Position numbers and translations under genes: made by a program
Part shown: in pieces, positions 59,630-64,000 of the stretch
Numbering within the stretch: position 1 is the stretch's first letter
How the letters are laid out: every line of letters begins with the position of its first letter
From: an uncultured Mediterraneibacter sp.
GTDB lineage: Bacteria; Bacillota; Clostridia; Lachnospirales; Lachnospiraceae
NCBI GenBank assembly: GCA_944376695.1
Contig: CALWDM010000001.1
Location: 62,001-126,000, forward strand
Reading direction: 5' to 3'
Length of the DNA: 64,000 nt
Notes under the pieces: generated by a model
The model's input: the letters and a program-made list of their open reading frames with translations, nothing else
Databases searched by the model: none
What the model was told of the DNA's origin: nothing

Positions 59630-61135
59630 TCAGATGACTGACAGGCTGTATGTCCCCGGACCGCTCACAGACAGTTCTCTTTCGTCCCTGTTCAGATAAA
59701 TCCTGGTCGTAAATGTCATCTCGCCGCCATTGATAAATACTTCGATGATCGAACTGTCCGCCAGGAGCGTCAGTTCCCGGATCGGACAGGACAGCCGCCC
59801 GGTCCGCCGTCCTCTTCCGCCGCCGCACTCTGACAGGCGTCCGTCCCTGTCCAGGAAGGAGATTTCCGTCAGATCATCCTGCACCCGGATGATCAGGGCA
59901 TTGCCCGCCTTACCGAAGCGGATCTCCTGTGCTCCCCCTGCGATGCCGCTGACTTCCAGGAGCGCCGTCCGGCCGTACCAGTCGAAAATCCCGTCCCCTT
60001 TCACCTCGTTCGGATCCGGGCTCTGCCAGTTGAGACTTCTCAGCTCCCTGACCGGGGCCTGGAAGACCTTCCCATCTTTTACCGTCAGTTCCCTCGGCAG
60101 TGTCAGGCAGTGCTGCCATCCGTTGGCCACGGAAAGATTCCGGTGTGTCTTCTCTGTGTCCGGCAGTCCGGCCCAGCCGATCAGGATGCGGCGTCCATCC
60201 TCGGACAGGAACGTCTGCGGGGCGTAGAAATCAAATCCCATATCCCATTCCGTAAAGGATGCCGCCGGATCTTCTGCTTGAGTCAGCACAGAATACCCGG
60301 ACTGATAGATATTCTGGAACCGTTCCTTCTCGTGTTCCAGCCCCTGGGGGCAGTACGAGAGGATCCTCTCCCCGTCCAGCTCAAAGAGATCCGGGCATTC
60401 CCACATATATCCGAACGCATTCTCCGGGACGATCTCCCGGTACAGCTCCCAGTTTTCCCTGTCTTCTGAGGCATAGATCAGGATGCCGCCCCTGTCTCTT
60501 CGCGTGCCGTCTTTCTCCCGTCCCCGCGCCCTTGCGCCCAGGATCATGTAATAGACGTCTCTTTCCTTCCAGACCTTGGGATCCCTCACATGGGCAGTGA
60601 TATCTTTCGGGTAATCTTCCATTCCGAGCAGCTTCTTTTTCTCTGACATATGCTGTCCGTCCTCTGAGCTCACCATGAGCTGCGTGGATATCCTGCCCTT
60701 ATCAATGTAGTCATAGTCCCCCGGCAGCTTTACATTGCCTGTATAGAACAGGTACATTTTCCCGTCCTCGATCAGCGCGGACCCGGAATAGACGCCGCTC
60801 TGGTCCTCAGGTATATCTGAAGTCAGGACCGGCTCGTGGTACTCCCAGCGAAGCAGGTCTTTGCTCGTACAATGGCCCCAGTATCCGCCTCCGCCGTGCA
60901 CGCTTAATGGCGAGTACTGGAAATACGCGTGGAATACTCCTCTGAACTGGCACAGTCCGTTTGGGTCATTGATCCACCCTGCTGGAGGCATGATATGGAA
61001 TTTTGTCCGGAAAGGACAGTCTGCAACTGTCCTTCCCATTCTCTTTTCTTCTTCTGCTGCCCTGCGGAGATTTTCCATTCTTTTTTCTTTTCTCAGCGCA
61101 TCTCTGCTTTCTGATATTTCATTACTCTGATTCAT
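59630..61135 (-). CDS. scrB: Sucrose-6-phosphate hydrolase, GH32
   Basis: 501 residues. Nucleophile Asp57 in WINDPNG, FRGVFHAYFQYSP, transition-state RDPKVW (Asp185) and acid/base Glu246 in ECPDLFEL; a C-terminal beta-sandwich (GH32C) completes it. It splits sucrose-6-phosphate, the product of the PTS, into glucose-6-phosphate and fructose. The first 40 residues (charged helix) are longer than in most relatives. No signal peptide. GGAGGAGAG precedes the ATG; 21 bp after the PTS gene. Confidence 0.95.
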   Translation of the reverse strand: MNQSNEISESRDALRKEKRMENLRRAAEEEKRMGRTVADCPFRTKFHIMPPAGWINDPNGLCQFRGVFHAYFQYSPLSVHGGGGYWGHCTSKDLLRWEYHEPVLTSDIPEDQSGVYSGSALIEDGKMYLFYTGNVKLPGDYDYIDKGRISTQLMVSSEDGQHMSEKKKLLGMEDYPKDITAHVRDPKVWKERDVYYMILGARARGREKDGTRRDRGGILIYASEDRENWELYREIVPENAFGYMWECPDLFELDGERILSYCPQGLEHEKERFQNIYQSGYSVLTQAEDPAASFTEWDMGFDFYAPQTFLSEDGRRILIGWAGLPDTEKTHRNLSVANGWQHCLTLPRELTVKDGKVFQAPVRELRSLNWQSPDPNEVKGDGIFDWYGRTALLEVSGIAGGAQEIRFGKAGNALIIRVQDDLTEISFLDRDGRLSECGGGRGRRTGRLSCPIRELTLLADSSIIEVFINGGEMTFTTRIYLNRDERELSVSGPGTYSLSVI

Positions 61136-61156
61136 ATTCTCTCCTCCGCGGCGTGC

Positions 61157-63151
61157 TTATCTGCTGATCACAGCCAGCTTATCCCCTGTCTTTACCGTCC
61201 GCTCCGGCTCTCTGTTAAGGGCCGCGCCTTCGGCAGGCTCTGTCAGGATCAGGCTGGCGGTTGTATCATAACCCGCCTTTTCGATCTGCTCCATGTCAAA
61301 GGTAAGGATACAGTCGCCTTTCTTTAACTCCTGACCTTCGCTTACCTGTACATTGAAATATTTTCCCTGAAGGTTCACAGTATCGATCCCCACATGAATG
61401 AGCAGCCCATTGCCGCCTTTTGTGCGCAGGCCTACTGCATGTTTCGTATCCATGACCATCTCTACTGTCAGGTCAGCGGGCGCGTATATCTTTCCCTCGG
61501 AAGGCCGGATGGCAACGCCGTCTCCCAGGACCTTCTGTGCAAAAGTCGGGTCATTCACCTTCTCGATCCCCATATATTCGCCGGATGTGAATGCGCAGAG
61601 TTCCTCAGGACGCCCTTCCGCCGGGCTGTCCGGAACAGATCCTGCACTGCCCGAAACGGAATCTGTGCTGTCCGAAATGGATCCTGCGCTGTCTGAAATG
61701 GATCTTGCGCTGTCCGAATCAGTTTTCCCGCTGTCTGCTGCTTTCTTTTTCCCGAAGGCAGCGCTCAGAAGGAGTGTGAATAAAAATCCTGCCGCCAGCG
61801 CAGCGATGTGCGCGATCACATAGTTGGCATATCCATTGTCCGCCGGGTCCGCGAGAGCGATCCCAGGCACGACTGTGGTGCCGAATCCAAGGGCTGCCAG
61901 GTCAGTAAAGTAGACGATCAGGCCGCCGACAGCTCCTCCGATGCACCCTCCGATCAGAGGGTATCTGTACCGTAAGTTCACACCGAACAGTGCGGGCTCT
62001 GTGATCCCGAAAAGTACGGAGATGAAACTGGGGATACATAATTCTTTTGTCTTCGCGTCTTTTAAGTTCCTTACCAGATATCCGAGCACTGCGCCGCCCT
62101 GGGCGATGATCGCGACGGACATCAGCGGATTTAAGAAGTTCCTGCCAGTGTCGACCAGGAGCTGGGACTCGATCGCGCCGAACACATGATGGAGTCCTGT
62201 GATCACGATCAGCTGCTGTACACCTGAGAATACCGCGTATCCGAGGGCTCCCAGATTCTCTGTCATCCAGACCAGTACGTTCGTGATGCCAGACGCCAGC
62301 GCCCTTCCAACAGGCCCGATGACAAGGAAGAGAAGGAACGCGCTCACCAGGGTCGTAAGGAGCGGTGATACAAGGAGTCGGATCACTTCCGGGACTTTTT
62401 TCTCAAAGAAGATATCCAGTTTGGCTGTCACGATACCGATCAGCAGCGCCACGATGATGCCGCCCTGGAACCCGACCAGGTCCACTCCGAAGCCGAAGAT
62501 GTGAAGGGTCGTGACCTCCACTGTTCCCTGTGCCGCCGCATAAGCGTCCGCCAGGCTGTTGGTCAGCATGATACAGCCGATCACGATCCCCATGATCGGA
62601 CGCCCGCCGAACCGCTTTACTGTACTGTAAGCCACACAGAGCGGCAGGAATCCGAAGATCGCTCCCGATGAGATATTGATCAGACGGGAAAGCCCGTACA
62701 GGGTATCATTATTCTGTATGAAATCAATATTGCCAAGCACGCTGGACAGACCGGTCAGAAGAGCCGCCGCCAGGATTCCCGGCATGATCTCGATGAATAC
62801 ATCAGAGAGTGCCTTTACCGCCCTCTGGAGAGGGTTCATCCTCTTATTTGCCTTTGTCTTCAGATCTCCCAGGCTCATGCTGTCCATATGGATCGATTCT
62901 GCCAGCACCTGGCACACATCGTTTACAAGACCTGCACCGAATATGATCTGGAGCTGGTCACCCGCGACGAATACCCCCTTGACAAGATCCACATCCTCGA
63001 TCCCCTTCATATCCGCCCTGTCATTATCTCCGAGAACCAGCCTCAGGCGGGTCGCGCAGTGTGCGATCCCGAGGATATTATCCCTGCCACCGGCAAGCCT
63101 GACCAGTTCTGATGCTATCTTTTCATAGCGTTCTCTTTTCTTCGCATCCAT
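61157..63151 (-). CDS. scrA: PTS IIBCA transporter, sucrose type
   Basis: 664 residues. EIIB (about 1-90) with phospho-Cys32 in AHCATRLRLVL; EIIC (about 105-460) with about ten membrane helices and VFGAIESQLLVDTG; then a Ser/Asp-rich linker of repeated seven-residue units; then EIIA (about 530-664) with the active His in LLIHVGIDTVNLQGKYF. It takes up and phosphorylates the sugar in one step. GH32 in the same operon points to sucrose; beta-glucosides are the main alternative. GGAGGTATCAGGGA precedes the ATG. Confidence 0.93.
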   Translation of the reverse strand: MDAKKRERYEKIASELVRLAGGRDNILGIAHCATRLRLVLGDNDRADMKGIEDVDLVKGVFVAGDQLQIIFGAGLVNDVCQVLAESIHMDSMSLGDLKTKANKRMNPLQRAVKALSDVFIEIMPGILAAALLTGLSSVLGNIDFIQNNDTLYGLSRLINISSGAIFGFLPLCVAYSTVKRFGGRPIMGIVIGCIMLTNSLADAYAAAQGTVEVTTLHIFGFGVDLVGFQGGIIVALLIGIVTAKLDIFFEKKVPEVIRLLVSPLLTTLVSAFLLFLVIGPVGRALASGITNVLVWMTENLGALGYAVFSGVQQLIVITGLHHVFGAIESQLLVDTGRNFLNPLMSVAIIAQGGAVLGYLVRNLKDAKTKELCIPSFISVLFGITEPALFGVNLRYRYPLIGGCIGGAVGGLIVYFTDLAALGFGTTVVPGIALADPADNGYANYVIAHIAALAAGFLFTLLLSAAFGKKKAADSGKTDSDSARSISDSAGSISDSTDSVSGSAGSVPDSPAEGRPEELCAFTSGEYMGIEKVNDPTFAQKVLGDGVAIRPSEGKIYAPADLTVEMVMDTKHAVGLRTKGGNGLLIHVGIDTVNLQGKYFNVQVSEGQELKKGDCILTFDMEQIEKAGYDTTASLILTEPAEGAALNREPERTVKTGDKLAVISR
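61626..61722. repeat. Minisatellite of 21-bp units coding the PTS linker
   Basis: Four complete units and one partial (starts 61626, 61647, 61668, 61689, 61710), each near CTGTCCGAAATGGATCCTGCG on the plus strand. On the coding strand they give seven-residue Ser/Asp repeats between EIIC and EIIA. Confidence 0.9.
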
Positions 63152-63226
63152 TCCCTGATACCTCCGTTTATTTTCTGTTCTTTCACTATATACAGTAATG
63201 TATACTGCTTATGTACCGCGCGGCAG

Positions 63227-63275
63227 GAACAAATGATGCTGCAAGTCTCTTCCGGCCCGACCGTTTCATTTGTTC
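63227..63275. promoter_or_regulatory. Inverted repeat in the divergent sugar promoter region
   Basis: GAACAAATGA (63227-63236) and TCATTTGTTC (63266-63275), perfect 10-bp arms 29 bp apart; a third related half, GACAAATG, lies at about 63317. The right arm abuts the -35 of the araC promoter. Likely binding sites of the AraC-family regulator encoded to the right. Confidence 0.55.
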
Positions 63276-63304
63276 TTGTAATTATGATTATACCCGGATA
63301 TAAT
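63276..63304 (+). promoter_or_regulatory. Promoter of the AraC regulator gene
   Basis: TTGTAA (63276-63281), 17-bp spacer, TATAAT (63299-63304). A second TATAAT-like sequence follows at about 63308. The divergent PTS operon has a TATAGT -10 but no good -35, as expected for an activator-dependent promoter. Confidence 0.7.
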
Positions 63305-63388
63305 GATTATAATATAGACAAATGTTGTTTATCCACACAGTTATGTTGGAGAAATCCGAAATGATGCAGAAAGACAGAGGAGCCTATC

Positions 63389-64000
63389 ATGAAAGATTAT
63401 ACATTTTCAAATGACTTTTCAAAGAATCTGGATGCCATGATCTACACCTGCGGGTATGAGACTTGTGCTCCGTCTCACAGCTACGGTCCTGTCGTCCGCA
63501 GCGGATATCTGATTCATTATATCCTGAGCGGGAAAGGCATCTACAAGACAGACGGGCATATCTATCAGCTCTCCGAGGGAGATGCGTTCCTCATCCGCCC
63601 GAATACACTAATCTATTATGAAGCTGACCGTTACCATCCGTGGACCTACACCTGGATCGGATTCCAGGGCATTAAGATTGAAGAATACTTAAAGCGCACA
63701 TCCCTTCTGGAAATCCCTTATTTCCACTATGGAAAAGACGACCGGGTGCGCCTGTGCCACGAAAAAATGTTTGAGGCGTACAATCTTCCCGAGAACAGAG
63801 ACCTTATGATGAACAGCATCCTCTACGAGTATCTCTATCTTCTGGCAAGTAAATTTCCGCGGAAATATATCCCGCCGAAAGAAAAAAAGATCACCTATGT
63901 GGAAGAAGCGCTGCGCTATATCGAGAGCAACTACTCCCAGTCAGTCAATATCCAGGTCATCGCAGACTATCTGAATATCGAACGCACCTACCTGTACCGG
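63389..64000 (+). CDS. AraC-family transcriptional regulator, N-terminal part
   Basis: 204 codons are visible from ATG 63389 (AGAGGAG upstream); the frame runs off the right edge. Residues about 15-110 form a cupin-like sugar-binding domain (YGPVVRSGYLIHYILSGKGIYKTDG, YQLSEGDAFLIRPNTLIYYEAD, WTYTWIGFQG). The first helix-turn-helix of the AraC DNA-binding domain begins at VEEALRYIESNYSQSVNIQVIADYLNIERTYLYR. It is divergent from the PTS-GH32-GH36 operon and is probably its activator, like MsmR/RafR. Confidence in the family is high; the ligand is inferred. Confidence 0.92.
   Translation, partial: MKDYTFSNDFSKNLDAMIYTCGYETCAPSHSYGPVVRSGYLIHYILSGKGIYKTDGHIYQLSEGDAFLIRPNTLIYYEADRYHPWTYTWIGFQGIKIEEYLKRTSLLEIPYFHYGKDDRVRLCHEKMFEAYNLPENRDLMMNSILYEYLYLLASKFPRKYIPPKEKKITYVEEALRYIESNYSQSVNIQVIADYLNIERTYLYR

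Noticed and set aside
63152..63388. CcpA catabolite-repression (cre) site upstream of the sucrose operon
   Set aside because: No sequence close to TGWAANCGNTNWCA was found in the gap; the visible symmetry is the CAAATG-type repeat.
1..64000. CRISPR array, rRNA or tRNA genes
   Set aside because: No regularly spaced repeats of 25-40 bp and no cloverleaf or rRNA-like sequence were seen in the gaps; small tRNAs inside long gaps would have been visible in the few gaps above 150 bp.

Overview
This 64 kb window looks like chromosomal core sequence from a spore-forming, Gram-positive anaerobe of the Lachnospiraceae (Clostridia). GC content is moderate, nearly every gene has a strong AGGAGG-type ribosome site, and the gene order is typical of that family: radC-mre-pbp2-minCDE-rodA-mgsA, yggS-sepF-ylmH-lspA-rluD, and rng-rplU-prp-rpmA-obg-yhbY-nadD-yqeK-rsfS. 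An alpha/beta-type small acid-soluble spore protein and a YlbJ-like sporulation protein indicate endospore formation. No rRNA, tRNA, CRISPR array, transposase or prophage module was seen. Genus and species cannot be fixed from the sequence alone.

Layout. Positions 1-2.2 kb carry the end of a PLP enzyme, an HI0933-type flavoprotein and an acetyltransferase. 2.3-6.5 kb (minus strand) is a MacAB-like efflux operon. 6.7-8.2 kb is a COG2509 flavoprotein, followed by a 340-bp non-coding stretch rich in nested inverted repeats. 8.6-18.9 kb (plus) is a cell-shape and division operon: radC, a divergent mreB, mreC, mreD, a very long PBP2, minC, minD, minE, rodA, mgsA and a D,D-carboxypeptidase. 19.3-24.4 kb (plus) is the sepF division cluster, led by an unassigned HlyD-like membrane protein. 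24.5-28.7 kb holds a cytidylate-kinase-like gene, a TtcA-type thiolase, a tyrosine recombinase, and a divergent SOS pair (a YneA-like LysM protein and lexA) sharing three LexA-box-like sites. 28.8-39.4 kb (minus) is the ribosome-biogenesis and radical-SAM block, with lysC and a CBS protein inserted. 40.1-45.3 kb (minus) is a partial histidine operon (hisZGDB plus a HisF-like/HisIE fusion) behind a consensus promoter and a palindromic operator. 45.4-53.0 kb (minus) holds recU and RNA-modification, SDR, YgiQ and HAD genes. 53.1-57.1 kb holds sporulation and CoA or ribosome maintenance genes. 57.3-64.0 kb is a sugar locus: a sucrose-type PTS IIBCA, a GH32 hydrolase and a GH36 alpha-galactosidase, with a divergent AraC regulator running off the window edge.

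How the genes work together. The shape operon couples side-wall synthesis (MreBCD, PBP2, RodA), septum placement (MinCDE) and wall trimming. The LexA/YneA pair would link DNA damage to a division block. L27 carries the N-terminal extension removed by Prp, which is encoded immediately upstream. The sugar locus would import and split sucrose and raffinose-type oligosaccharides. The most noteworthy observations are the structured element at 8.3-8.5 kb, a catalytically degenerate HisF-like domain fused to HisIE, a ylbJ gene that appears to start at AUA behind a perfect Shine-Dalgarno, an MreB with a changed nucleotide-binding motif, and an RNase G lacking its zinc link. All functional calls come from reading the sequence; no database search was run.
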